Positions 8,427 to 18,784 of a stretch of 64,000 nucleotides of DNA are shown piece after piece. Within the stretch, counting starts at the first letter, position 1. Each line of letters begins with the position of its first letter. Source of the DNA: Mesostigma viride (taxonomy: Eukaryota > Streptophyta > Mesostigmatophyceae > Mesostigmatales > Mesostigmataceae); NCBI GenBank assembly GCA_009746045.1, contig RPFO01000104.1, positions 742,576 to 806,575 of the forward strand, in the 5' to 3' direction. Under the pieces are notes generated by a model. That model ran no database searches. It saw only the letters and a list, made by a program, of their open reading frames with translations, and was not told where the DNA came from. The translations under genes were made by a program, and so were the position numbers.

Positions 8427-9673
8427 TCATGTCGGCATAGGAGGGTCTAAAACCTAAGGGTATTGCGGCTTCGCGTGCCTTTTTTATCCGATCTGCATCA
8501 GCCTCCCATCCACTGTACAATCGTGAAAAATCGTTGTGTTCTTCGAAATCGTTTAGGGCTTCTTTTTGCATATCGTTACCATACGCGAGCCATTTCACTT
8601 TCTCTTCAAGAATACGTGCAGTATCAGATTGTTCGAGAAGGCCGTAATCTATTTGATCAGAGCTGTCGAGATCAGGCGTATCATGTAAACCTTCTGATTG
8701 TGAGACTGAGGAAGCGAAGTTTTGATAGTGCCCATCCAACAAGCCTGTGCCGTGCATTGCATTATCGTCGTCTTCAAAAACTGCGTCGTATTCAGAAAGA
8801 GGGACAATAACGGGGTTTGATGAATCTCGGGGCGCTGGGGGTGGAATGTCGAAGCCATAATCCATAGAGTCGAACACGTCTTTGTCTGACACCCCTGCTA
8901 AAAATGGCGGTAGTTTGGCGGATTTTGCAAAACGCAGCACATTTAAGTATTCATTTAGTGGAAGTACGCCAACATACTGGGACTTCAACGCATCTAAGAT
9001 ATAATTTTCGGCGGTTGCCTTTCTTTCTTTGTCATACTTGTCACGAATTCTTAATAACGATCCCTGAGAGCGATTCTCTAAGAGTTCTCGGAGTTCACCC
9101 ACTCCCATATCACTCAAATCCTCGTTTTTCTTTATTTCGTCGATTTTTTGTAAAACCGCGCTCTCCATTTCTCTTTTTTCGTATTCTTTTATTTCATCCA
9201 ACTTTAAAGCCAGGCCGATGCGAGAGTCCAATATCCTGCCCATTTCTCTCTTTGACATTTCCTGGCGCACTACGGGAACATCCTTTACATTTTCGAATAC
9301 ATAGTTCTCGCCTTTTGTCTCGTCGAAGTTAGATACGTCCTGGAGAAAAACATCCTTTAACAGTCGCATCACGTCTCTAACTAAATATTCATCAGGGGTC
9401 ATTGAAGCATTATTATCCAGAACCCCGAAAACGCGACTCAAATGGTCTAGGTGGCTACTGTCATCAAACGGCAAGGCAACGGATGCCGTATTCTTACCTA
9501 CTAGAGGGATACTGTCATCAACCGGCAATTTATCTGATGCCGTACTATTATCGAGAACCGCGTCATCGCGGGCATAGGAACCATGCGTTTCATTCTGCAC
9601 TCCATGCGCGTTTGAGTCCCGAACATCCGGGACGGGGAGGGGGGCTCGTGACTGCACACTTTGTGTGGGTTTA
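8413..9673 (-). CDS. C-terminal part of large viral repeat protein, split by a retrotransposon
   Basis: About 420 residues, acidic and helical (DEIKEYEKREMESAVLQKID and similar), ending YADMIRRG. The frame is open right up to the 5' LTR boundary at 9,674. Removing the element and one TSD copy (4,993 bases) joins it in the same frame to the part beginning at 14,667. No enzymatic domain is seen; with the repeats in the other part it resembles a large structural or tegument-like virion protein. The split gene cannot make the full protein unless the element is spliced out. Confidence 0.65.
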
Positions 9674-10418
9674 TGTCAAGGACATGGTCCTTGTATTTGT
9701 ACCCACCTGACCTGGCTAGATAGATAGAGGCTCTTGTACAGGAGCCACTGTTTTTTATCCCGTTGGATTTGGCCTACAAATGAGAAAGTTGTGGCCAGTT
9801 TTAGTAATCAGGGATTAGTACCTATGCCAAGTGGATCCTTATAGGCAGCTGACAAATCTGTCTATGTCAGCTGACCTATGACATGTCAGATGAGAATCTA
9901 TGACAGGACAGTTGACTGATTGACATGTACACTGTGCATGTCAGATGTGGCGCTGATATGTTCACGCCAGATTTACTTCATCATCATCAGATCACACACA
10001 GAGAGATCTTTTATTAAATAGTTAGATTACTGTGCAGCAGTTACAAGTTAAGACTGTACATCAGTTACAAGATAAGGCTGTACAGCAGTTACAAGATAAG
10101 ATTTATTCTTGTCTAGATCTGATTGGTAGCCTGTACACTGACCTAACCTGATTGGTGGCCTGAGTATTACATGAGAATATTCCTAGGCACATTCCTAGCC
10201 AGCCAATCAGGTCATTCCAGTTTTCTGCCTGTGTTTTTTCCTCGAGTTAATAAAACAACTGAGGAGCCTTGCCAAAGGTACTCCTCACTATCATTCTGCC
10301 TCAAACTGAGTCTCTGTCTCTTTGCTTCCATCCTCCATAGCCTGTACCTGCAAGGACAGGCACATTTGGGTTCCAATCACAAGCATTGTAGAAGGCAAAC
10401 CCATTAGTTCTTTCAACA
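9674..10418 (+). repeat. 5' LTR
   Basis: 745 bases, TGTCAAGG...TTCAACA. It contains three near-repeats of CAGTTACAAGATAAG-type units at about 10,030-10,105, and AATAAAACAACTGAGGAGCC at about 10,250 as a possible polyadenylation region. Same length as the 3' LTR. Confidence 0.93.
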
Positions 10419-10431
10419 TGGTATCGGAGGT
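10419..10431 (+). promoter_or_regulatory. Primer-binding site
   Basis: TGGTATCGGAGG directly abuts the LTR end. It differs slightly from the common TGGTATCAGAGC complement of the initiator Met tRNA. Confidence 0.7.
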
Positions 10432-10434
10432 TTG

Positions 10435-12579
10435 ATGCCTACCCTGCATTTGAGGAGCAGAGACATTCATCTGACTACCCCAGAGACAACACCCAGACCC
10501 AGATCAACCATGGAGGATCAAGACACCCAAACTGCTACCAGACAGCCTGACTACACCTCTCTTGTTTCAACAGTTGCCAAGAGCTGCAAGAAATTTGTTG
10601 GTGCAGCTGGTGATGATTACAGCAAGTGGGAGGAGTGGAAGAATCTGTTTTTGGCTGTTGTCAGTCTTTTCAATTTGGATGCTGTCCTGCTGGGCACTGA
10701 GGAGAATGACAGGGCTGATAAGGCCCTGTGGGCAGCTTTGCTCACCTGTCTAACAGGTGAAGCTGCACGCCTCATGGCCACTGTGGCCAACAAAACTGGT
10801 AGCCAAGCATGGCAATGTCTCATGGAGAACTATGAGCAAACCAGGCTAACCAAGAGTCACAGGTTTGAGCTGAGGAGCAAGCTGCACCGCCTACAGAAGC
10901 TTCCTAACGAGACCATGCAACAGCTCGTGAGGAGGGCGGAGCTTCTACGTGCTGACTACCAGGCTGCAGGGGGAGTCATCCAGGACCGTGATTTTGCTGC
11001 CATTCTACTGGGAGCACTGACAGACGAGTACCGCCCTGCGCTGGTGTCTGTAAGGTTCAACGAGGAGGACCCACTACCTGTGGTGAAGAGGGCACTCATG
11101 GAGGCGGAGGATCTGCTCAAGGGGGGACGTGCTGTGGTGAAAAAGGAGAGTGCTGGCACTGGCCAGGCCTACCACACCAACAGCAAGGGGAACGGGGGGA
11201 CCAAGAAATGCAGTCACTGTGGCCTGTCAAATCACAAGGACAAAGACTGCTGGAAGGAGCATCCTGAGAAGGCCCCACGCTGGTACCCCAACCAGCACAG
11301 GGGGGGCAAGGGCGGCAACCGAGGGAACCAGAGCAAGGGACGCAACGCACCTGCTGGATCCGCTGCCAACGCAACTCAGGAGGCGGCTGAACTGCCGCCT
11401 GGCTTCTGCATGGTCACCATCGCCGAGGAGTCGCCGTCGACGCCGCTGGAGGCTGCTGCTCTCACGCAGTATACGGGCGACAAACTCAACTGGGTGCTGG
11501 ACTCGGCTGCGAGCAGCCACATGTCCCCGTGCCGTTCTGACTTCGTGTCACTTATCCCCCACAACAGGCAGATCGTCGGATCAGGCGGCGACCTGCAAGC
11601 TGCTGGAGTTGGCACAGTTTCTGTGCATTTGCCGGGGAGCGAGCTCCGACTGGATGGAGCCCTTCTGGTCCCCGAGCTGCCCGTTCGGGTGCTCTCTGTT
11701 GGAGCGCTCGTGAAGGCTGGCCACAAGCTGGATTTCAACCAGGAAATCGCTGTGGTGGACAACAAGGCGCACAAGATGGAGCAGAGGGACAACGTCTACG
11801 TGTTACCTGCTCTCAACAAGAAGGCGGCGCTGGCGGCCACGACCGTGCGGCCGTTGGGGTCGCTGTGGAGCGCTGGCCTGCCAGTGGCGGCCATGTCCAA
11901 GACGCTGGGCTTTCTGCCTGGCTTTTCGCGGCCTTTGGGGCTGCAGGCTTCTTCCCGAGGCGCTTTGCTGCGCCCGGTGTCGTCGCCACTGTCGTGTGGC
12001 GGCAAGGGCGGTTTTTCCGCTGACAAACCTGCAATTGTGCAGGATTTTGGCGTGGTGGGGACGGCAAGGAATGGGATCGGCTTAGTACCGGTCGTTGGGG
12101 CACACGGGGAGGACGGTTCCTGGAGTTCTGCGTCGGGCAGTACTACTTATAGCCCTCTCGTGCCAGATCAGGTGGACTCTGCTCCACCAGTTTCCCTGAC
12201 CCCTCCAGCGGCGAGCTCACCTGGCTTGCCGTTGTCCATGGATGTCAACCTACGTGGCGTGCTGGGAGAGCTTCCCCAGCCTGGCATCGTTTGGCCTACT
12301 AGTGCCAACACGCAGACGTCACCAAGCCTGCTGCGTGACGGTTTCGCTCCCTGGCCAGAATCAAGTGGGGGTTTGGCGTGGCGCGTCTCGGGCGCCAGCA
12401 TTTTGGATTTTGCTGCGGGGGGAATTCCTGGTGAGGGGAGGCCACCAGATGCACCAAGTCCAAGCCCAGTCCTGGAGCCAAGTCCTGGAGCTGGAGTCGT
12501 CGGCTGCCACGTGTCCCTGTCAATTTGGGACTGTGCTGAGCCAACAAGTTGCCGGCACAAGTGCTGCCTTGAGCACTAA
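10435..12579 (+). CDS. Copia Gag with CCHC knuckle and aspartic protease
   Basis: The frame opens MPTLHLRS; the start MEDQDTQTATRQ at 10,510 is equally possible. Residues about 40-230 form the retrotransposon capsid-type helical domain. A zinc knuckle CSHCGLSNHKDKDC (C-x2-C-x4-H-x4-C) lies near 11,209. A Copia protease site reads LDSAASSHM near 11,498, where the usual DSGAS has become DSAAS. The protease domain runs to about 11,820, and the remainder is Ser/Pro/Gly-rich with no integrase. The G-to-A change beside the catalytic Asp may weaken the protease. Confidence 0.88.
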   Translation: MPTLHLRSRDIHLTTPETTPRPRSTMEDQDTQTATRQPDYTSLVSTVAKSCKKFVGAAGDDYSKWEEWKNLFLAVVSLFNLDAVLLGTEENDRADKALWAALLTCLTGEAARLMATVANKTGSQAWQCLMENYEQTRLTKSHRFELRSKLHRLQKLPNETMQQLVRRAELLRADYQAAGGVIQDRDFAAILLGALTDEYRPALVSVRFNEEDPLPVVKRALMEAEDLLKGGRAVVKKESAGTGQAYHTNSKGNGGTKKCSHCGLSNHKDKDCWKEHPEKAPRWYPNQHRGGKGGNRGNQSKGRNAPAGSAANATQEAAELPPGFCMVTIAEESPSTPLEAAALTQYTGDKLNWVLDSAASSHMSPCRSDFVSLIPHNRQIVGSGGDLQAAGVGTVSVHLPGSELRLDGALLVPELPVRVLSVGALVKAGHKLDFNQEIAVVDNKAHKMEQRDNVYVLPALNKKAALAATTVRPLGSLWSAGLPVAAMSKTLGFLPGFSRPLGLQASSRGALLRPVSSPLSCGGKGGFSADKPAIVQDFGVVGTARNGIGLVPVVGAHGEDGSWSSASGSTTYSPLVPDQVDSAPPVSLTPPAASSPGLPLSMDVNLRGVLGELPQPGIVWPTSANTQTSPSLLRDGFAPWPESSGGLAWRVSGASILDFAAGGIPGEGRPPDAPSPSPVLEPSPGAGVVGCHVSLSIWDCAEPTSCRHKCCLEH

Positions 12580-13916
12580 GGCGGTCGGTGCGGGAGCCCT
12601 GCTTCCGCTATTTTCATGGCGATTTTTGGGGATGCGCTATGGTCACGTTCGTTGGGAATTTGATAGCTAGCTTAACTAACCCCTTATGATCTCAAGTCGC
12701 CACTGTTTTTCGTTCGTGAAAAATTGCTTTAGACACGAATATTTTGTGGTCTATTGTGCTGTTAGGTGCGGGGTCCTTCCGGCCTTATGCATCTCGCATA
12801 GTCTTGTTTTGTTTCTGCTAGACTTTTTCATAGCGCTTCGTCGGGATGCGTTATTTGAGTTCTAGACCACCTGTGTTCATCGTCCCCATGACGTTCTTCT
12901 ACCAGCAATGGTATGTTTTCCAAGTTCTTTGTAATCTTGGTACGTTTGGCTAGCGCCGGTTTGCTGGCCATGTCTCCGTTCTTGCTGACCCTTTTTGTGG
13001 TCAATCTGCACGTTCATTTCATGTCGTGTGTGTTGCCCATTCTTAGGGCATACTTTCTCGTTGCATGCTAGGTTTGTTCATGCAGTTTGCGGTTGTGTCT
13101 TTTGTACATAGCCTGCGTTTGTGCTCCTGACTTTGTCGTCGCTTCATGTCCCGTTTTTAGTCGCTTTCAACTATCGTTGGTTAATCAGAGCTGTCTTTTC
13201 AGTTCGTTCATGTTGGCTAATGCTAAGATCCATGACTATGTCGGTTTATGTTAGTTACCTGTGTGATTAAGGTGTGTCAGGACTACGTGTTCTGCTCCTT
13301 GTTCACCGTTGGTGCTCTGCCGTAGGTCGGATGCTTTATGTCGTTAATCACATGTTTTATGCGTTAATCATACATCATGTCCCCTGCATTGTCTAAGAGT
13401 TTGCCTGTGTTAGAGCATTTTGTGTGCTTCTTCATGTTTTCAGGCGACGCTAGAGTGAGGGGGGTGTGATCCAAAGCGCATCTTCCCAACGAAGTTTTTG
13501 ACTTGGCAACACATGCTAGTTGCTGGGCGATGCGGCAATCTTTCCTGCTGCTTTCGTTGGACACTCGGCGCGTCACCGGTCCGGAGTTCCAGTTTCCAGT
13601 TTCCGTGGAGATCGTCTTTTGACTACTTTGACCACGGTGTTTGCTAGCGAGGGGGGTGGATGTTTTTCGCCCACTTACCCGTGATCAGTTAGTGTTTGAT
13701 CCTTACCACTGGCCTGGGTTGCATCCCATTTTTGGTTTGGTGCCATGTGGGTAAGGGGGGTGTCAAGGTTGTACCCAAATGTCACCTTGATAGTGAGTAC
13801 TGAATTTAATTCTAGAGTCCTATGTTTGGTCAAGGCTTGACTGGCTGAGAGCTTTTCCTCTAAGTGTTATACTTGACAGGATAGCACTAGAGCAAGGTCA
13901 TGTGTTGTAAGGGGGG
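12580..13916 (+). other. Non-coding interior of the retrotransposon, pol missing
   Basis: No convincing frame is present. A sequence AAGGGGGGTGTCAAGG occurs at about 13,754, followed by TTGTACCCAAATGTCACC. It duplicates the purine-tract/LTR-start junction found again at 13,911, and looks like the remnant of a related element or an older LTR edge. The rest is T-rich and unassigned. Confidence 0.6.
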
Positions 13917-14661
13917 TGTCAAGGACATGGTCCTTGTATTTGTACCCACCTGACCTGGCTAGATAGATAGAGGCTCTTGTACAGGAGCCACTGTTTTTTA
14001 TCCCGTTGGATTTGGCCTACAAATGAGAAAGTTGTGGCCAGTTTTAGTAATCAGGGATTAGTACCTATGCCAAGTGGATCCTTATAGGCAGCTGACAAAT
14101 CTGTCTATGTCAGCTGACCTATGACATGTCAGATGAGAATCTATGACAGGACAGTTGACTGATTGACATGTACACTGTGCATGTCAGATGTGGCGCTGAT
14201 ATGTTCACGCCAGATTTACTTCATCATCATCAGATCACACACAGAGAGATCTTTTATTAAATAGTTAGATTACTGTGCAGCAGTTACAAGTTAAGACTGT
14301 ACATCAGTTACAAGATAAGGCTGTACAGCAGTTACAAGATAAGATTTATTCTTGTCTAGATCTGATTGGTAGCCTGTACACTGACCTAACCTGATTGGTG
14401 GCCTGAGTATTACATGAGAATATTCCTAGGCACATTCCTAGCCAGCCAATCAGGTCATTCCAGTTTTCTGCCTGTGTTTTTTCCTCGAGTTAATAAAACA
14501 ACTGAGGAGCCTTGCCAAAGGTACTCCTCACTATCATTCTGCCTCAAACTGAGTCTCTGTCTCTTTGCTTCCATCCTCCATAGCCTGTACCTGCAAGGAC
14601 AGGCACATTTGGGTTCCAATCACAAGCATTGTAGAAGGCAAACCCATTAGTTCTTTCAACA
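13917..14661 (+). repeat. 3' LTR
   Basis: 745 bases, same start and end as the 5' LTR, followed by the target duplication GTTTA. I found no mismatch with the 5' LTR on reading. Confidence 0.93.
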
Positions 14662-17083
14662 GTTTACCCGTTTCTGTCGTTGCGGGAAAATGCCACAAAC
14701 GTGGAGGCAACCCGGTTCCATCCGCCGTGCTTGTAGTGGCGCCAGTATTGACAATTGTATTCACTGTCGGAAGATCTACTCGGTTGGGTTCACCCCCTTC
14801 AGCTACGCTCCCATCCCAAGACCCCGCCGCTTCATGCGCTCCCCCAATCGGTGCGCCGAGTCGACCCGTGTCGCTGGCCGTAGGCAATGTCGTTTGACCC
14901 TGACCGACGTATGACCCTGAAGGGATAAAGTGAACAGTTTTTCTCATTAATTTCGTTGTTTGTGGATCCCTCTTTAAATATCCGTCCGCAGATAATGGGC
15001 GATTGGATTTACGCGCGTGCACACCTGCTATACCTTGCCACAAACGTTCATCTATGTCCTGATTTACTGTGTCAAACAGTCTTACTGGGGGGTTTGCGGA
15101 AGAAACGACCTCTGTTTTTTGTGAAGATTCAGGCATTGCGAGTGTCGGCGTGTCATTCCACGCTTGCCGAGCGCTAAAAATTCGTTGTTGGAGTTGGAGT
15201 GCGAGTGGTTCATCCTTTGTAACTGTATCACCCGTATCACTCGTCAATGTTGCAGTAGCGCCACGTTGACCCCGCTGATCTGTCAAAGAACCTTTTCCAA
15301 ATGCGAGTATGGGCCCATCGGGCCTGCGTGAATAAACTGGCTTGGCTTGTGGACCATACAAAAACCCCCCACCTGTCCTGATTGCTACAGGTTTACCGGG
15401 TGCCTTCGATTGCAATGATCGACCGAGTATTTCAAAAGAATCCTGTTCAGTATCGTTTTTTGGCGCAGTATCCCGGTCGAACGTTGGGTCGCTCCTACTC
15501 GTAAGATCGTCCAACTTGTATTTCAGACCCTGATCGAGTGTTTCGTCACTTGTTGCCGTATCTGTCAACCAGTTATGACCCGATCGTGATGCGAGACTTT
15601 CACTATGAAAAGAATTCGCCGTGTCTGAAAGAGGTTGTGAAGAATAAGGGTCAAAACCTATGTCTGAAAGTTCCAAAACATCCCCATCACCATTTAATCT
15701 TCTGTAGCATCGAAATACTCTTCGGCATCGTCTCGTGTGGCACCATCCGACGTAACCAATCTATTAGGTCTCCTTTTTGCGGCCGACCCGTCTGCCGGCG
15801 ACCCAACTATCGCACCTTCAGGGAGAGAACCGTCTTCCTTACCACCACCTGTCGCGCCTGCTGCATCTCCACCCCCTTTTGCGGCCGACCCGTCTGCCGT
15901 CGACCCACCTATCGCGCCTTCAGGGGGCGCAACTGCCCCCACACCACCATCCGCCCCACGACCTAGCCCGCCTGCTGCATCTCCTTCCTTTTTTGCGGCC
16001 GACCCGTCTGCCGGCGACCCAACTATCGCACCTTCAGGGAGAGAACCGTCTTCCTTACCACCACCTGTCGCGCCTGCTGCATCTCCTTCCTTTTTTGCGG
16101 CCGACCCGTCTGCCGGCGACCCAACTATCGCACCTTCAGGGAGAGAACCGTCTTCCTTACCACCACCTGTCGCGCCTGCTGCATCTCCTTCCTTTTTTGC
16201 GGCCGACCCGTCTGCCGGCGACCCAACTATCGCACCTTCAGGGAGAGAACCGTCTTCCTTACCACCACCTGTCGCGCCTGCTGCATCTCCTTCCTTTTTT
16301 GCGGCCGACCCGTCTGCCGGCGACCCAACTATCGCACCTTCAGGGAGAGAACCGTCTTCCTTACCACCACCTGTCGCGCCTGCTGCATCTCCTTCCTTTT
16401 TTGCGGCCGACCCGTCTGCCGGCGACCCAACTATCGCACCTTCAGGGAGAGAACCGTCTTCCTTACCACCACCTGTCGCGCCTGCTGCATCTCCTTCCTT
16501 TTTTGCGGCCGACCCGTCTGCCGGCGACCCAACTATCGCACCTTCAGGGAGAGAACCGTCTTCCTTACCACCACCTGTCGCGCCTGCTGCATCTCCTTCC
16601 TTTTTTGCGGCCGACCCGTCTGCCGGCGACCCAACTATCGCACCTTCAGGGAGAGAACCGTCTTCCTTACCACCACCTGTCGCGCCTGCTGCATCTCCTT
16701 CCTTTTTTGCGGCCGACCCGTCTGCCGGCGACCCACCTTTCGCGCCTTTAGGGGACGCGCCCCCCCCCCCCACCTGTCGCGTCTCCCCTCGGGCTCGACC
16801 CGCCTGCCGTCAACCCACCGCCCACCCCGCTTGGTGCTGCTTTCGGAGTACCGCCAGGATATTCCTCCCCCCCGATCTCGCCTGGCCCGTGCACCTCATC
16901 TGGGCGATATAGATTCCCGTCCGTGTGTACTTCTATCTCCGGCTGGTGCTCCTTCTTCTTCTTCTTCTTCTGTTCTGCCGCGTGTCCTTCCCTGACGGCC
17001 TCGTTGTACAGTTCCGTCCACACCTCGTCGAAGGTTTTATCCTTCATGAGATTTCGGATCTTCGCGTCCTCTCTCATCGTCAT
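14662..17083 (-). CDS. N-terminal part of large viral repeat protein with ten 34-residue repeats
   Basis: It starts with ATG at 17,083 (MTMREDAKIRNLMKDKTFDE). A Lys run and a Gly/Pro linker follow, then an array of about ten ~34-residue repeats (core EGAIVGSPADGSAAKKEGDA) encoded at 15,779-16,742. A Ser/Asp/Thr-rich domain (from about 15,690) then runs into the retrotransposon at 14,662. Frame steps occur in a C12 run (16,760-16,771) and near 15,695. With these repaired and the element removed, the gene would encode about 1,226 residues in all. The low-complexity repeats suggest a long flexible spacer, as in viral fibre or tegument proteins; that is inference. Confidence 0.62.
15779..16742. 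repeat. 102-bp coding tandem repeat, ten copies
   Basis: The marker GCGGCCGACCCGTCTGCC starts at 15,779, 15,881, 15,995, 16,097, 16,199, 16,301, 16,403, 16,505, 16,607 and 16,709. The spacing is 102 bases except one unit of 114. The copies from 15,995 on are nearly identical at DNA level, implying recent expansion or gene conversion. 102 is divisible by three, so the copies keep the frame. Confidence 0.95.
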
Positions 17084-17278
17084 GTTCGCGTCCTAATACT
17101 ACTAAGCAACATAAATGTGTGGACAACAAAACCTTTTATTAATATAAGTCCATACACCATCCATGAGATGCAAGGGTACCACCAGATGTAACCGGAGGTG
17201 CAAGTTCTCCGCCAGGCCGGGGAGGACCACGTGCGGAAAACATGCCAGAAAGAGACCCGCTAAGCCCTGAACTTCGGT
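17084..17278. other. Intergenic, possible C-terminal extension of the next gene
   Basis: It contains an AT-rich leader for the gene starting at 17,083 and TTTTATTAATATAAG, a likely 3' signal. On the minus strand an open frame (SGLSGSLSGMFSARGPP) runs from 17,279 to 17,139. One missing base near the A5 run at 17,285 would fuse it to the preceding protein. Confidence 0.3.
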
Positions 17279-18373
17279 CTAGTTTGCAAAAATCCGAATC
17301 CCTTTCACCCAGTCGGACCGCACGCCCTCGTGGCGTTTGTTCGTAACGAATTCGAGACCAAGCGGCTCGAACACGAGGCGCAAGTCGTCCAGCGTGGGCC
17401 TCCCCTTTCCCGCTGCCGGCTCCTCGTGCAAGAACGCTCCCAAGAACGCGTTCCTGAAATCCTTCATTTTCGTCCAACCATCCGGTTCCAATGAGACGCT
17501 AGGGAGTTTCACAAACTCGGCTGCCTTTTCGGGAGTCACGGTGCGCACGGTGGGCGAGGGGAGACAACACGGTTCGTCCTCCTCCTCGTCCGGCCTCTTG
17601 ACGCGCTTCTCGACGGTCCTGAGGGCGTCCCATGGCGGCCAGCGGAGGTACTCCTGAAAAAAGTCGGTCGACTTCGACCTCTTGAAGCCGGGGTTGTAGC
17701 TGTGCACTTTCTCGCTCAGCTTCGCCCTGTGCTCGATCATCCACGCTTTCACGTCCACGGGGACGGGGACGTCGTTCTCGACCAGCCCCAAGAACAACGC
17801 GTGAAGGTGGGCGGTCCTGTACCGCTCGTCGGTCGTGAGGTTGTTCACCCCCGTCCTGTCGAAAGAGTCGATGATCTCGTTCACGAGTTCGTCCGACACG
17901 AGGTCGCCCGCGTATCTCAACAAAGCGTTTGCCACCAACGCGAGTCTCGTCTTGCCGCAAAACACGCGGAAGTCTGACAAGTCCGCCTCGCGAACCTCGC
18001 CAAAAACCACGGGGTCCCTCGAATTGTTCACCGCGAACCCCGTGGTTCTCTTTGTCCCGAGACCTCCTCCGCACGAAAACCCGTGGCGTTCGAAAAGCGC
18101 GTTCCAGAACCACTTGTCCGCGCGAAACTCGCTCGCGTGGTCGTATCTCGGAAACCCCTTGTCTTCCATGAAATCAGAAAAGGCCGTGAAAACGCGCTCC
18201 GTGGAAGATGTCAACGTCGGTCCTTTGTTGACCCGGTTCGACTCGAGAAACTCCGCAAACAGCTCGGCCCAACGGATCTCTTCTTCGTTCAAGGACCTGT
18301 ACAGAGGCTGGACGAGCGCCCGGTCCATGTCGTCCAGATCGCCCAATTCGTCACGGAACTTGCGTTTGGCCAT
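17279..18373 (-). CDS. Hypothetical protein with C-terminal winged-helix-like segment
   Basis: 364 residues from ATG (MAKRKFRDELGDLDDMD). Mostly helical and soluble. The last 75 residues (KDFRNAFLGAFLHEE, RPTLDDLRLVFEPLGLEFV, SDWVKGIRI) resemble the small winged helix often found at the end of viral D5-type primase-helicases, where W..GIRI is usual. No primase or AAA motifs precede it, so it is not D5 itself. A DNA-binding role is a guess. It is followed 10 bases upstream by another minus-strand gene. Confidence 0.5.
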   Translation of the reverse strand: MAKRKFRDELGDLDDMDRALVQPLYRSLNEEEIRWAELFAEFLESNRVNKGPTLTSSTERVFTAFSDFMEDKGFPRYDHASEFRADKWFWNALFERHGFSCGGGLGTKRTTGFAVNNSRDPVVFGEVREADLSDFRVFCGKTRLALVANALLRYAGDLVSDELVNEIIDSFDRTGVNNLTTDERYRTAHLHALFLGLVENDVPVPVDVKAWMIEHRAKLSEKVHSYNPGFKRSKSTDFFQEYLRWPPWDALRTVEKRVKRPDEEEDEPCCLPSPTVRTVTPEKAAEFVKLPSVSLEPDGWTKMKDFRNAFLGAFLHEEPAAGKGRPTLDDLRLVFEPLGLEFVTNKRHEGVRSDWVKGIRIFAN

Positions 18374-18383
18374 GGCGAGTGCG

Positions 18384-18764
18384 TTATCTTCGTATCACGA
18401 GACGACTAGAGTCGCGACTGGGAGGACGCGCGCCGCGGACGCCGCCCGAGTTCTGCGCGATCCGCACGTAGTGACGAATCCCGTATGCGAGCTTCGTGGC
18501 CAGTCGAACCTTGTCGTCCGAAAAGTGCTCGCTCCCGAGCGTGAGATTCTCTATGGCGCAGTCCGACGTAACGCCGCTGTCGTGCAGGATTTCGGCGAAA
18601 CTCTCGGGCAAGAACTTCTCTCTCGCGAGCACGCGACCGCAAACGGCGAGATTGTACAAGACCACGAACTCTTCGACGGTGTCCTTGTAAGTTTCCGGCA
18701 GAGAAAACACGTATCTCTCCAGATCCGAGGACAAAGAGTCCACGCACTTGAGAAGCTTGTCCAT
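18384..18764 (-). CDS. Hypothetical small helical protein
   Basis: 126 residues from ATG (MDKLLKCVDSLSSDLERY). Helical, with three Cys and a basic Ser/Arg tail. It shares a 20-base AT-rich divergent promoter (TACAAATAA) with the large OTU gene at 18,785. No family recognised. Confidence 0.45.
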   Translation of the reverse strand: MDKLLKCVDSLSSDLERYVFSLPETYKDTVEEFVVLYNLAVCGRVLAREKFLPESFAEILHDSGVTSDCAIENLTLGSEHFSDDKVRLATKLAYGIRHYVRIAQNSGGVRGARPPSRDSSRLVIRR

Positions 18765-18784
18765 AATACCTGTGCTACAAATAA

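Larger units (their letters stand above)
9674..14661 (+). mobile_element. Copia-type LTR retrotransposon, gag-protease only, recent insertion
   Basis: Two 745-base direct repeats (9,674-10,418 and 13,917-14,661), both TG...CA, bound a 3.5-kb interior. The 5-base target duplication GTTTA is at 9,669-9,673 and 14,662-14,666. Right after the 5' LTR is TGGTATCGGAGG, close to the Met-initiator primer site typical of Copia elements. A purine tract (AAGGGGGG) precedes the 3' LTR. The interior codes for Gag and an aspartic protease but no integrase or reverse transcriptase, so the element must have been mobilised in trans. I see no difference between the LTRs by eye, which implies a young insertion. 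Confidence 0.93.

Noticed and set aside
13364-13576. Small minus-strand frame within the retroelement interior
   Set aside because: No coding bias and no match to pol motifs.
15779-16742. Regular repeat spacing suggestive of a CRISPR array
   Set aside because: The whole unit repeats with no unique spacers, and it encodes protein.
15737-16912. Long plus-strand Pro/Ala/Ser-rich frame across the 102-bp repeats
   Set aside because: It is the antisense of the repeat-protein gene. A repeat unit divisible by three keeps several frames open, and flanking minus-strand coding sequence is better.
16925-17191. Leu-rich membrane peptide on the plus strand
   Set aside because: Antisense of a Lys run in the repeat protein.
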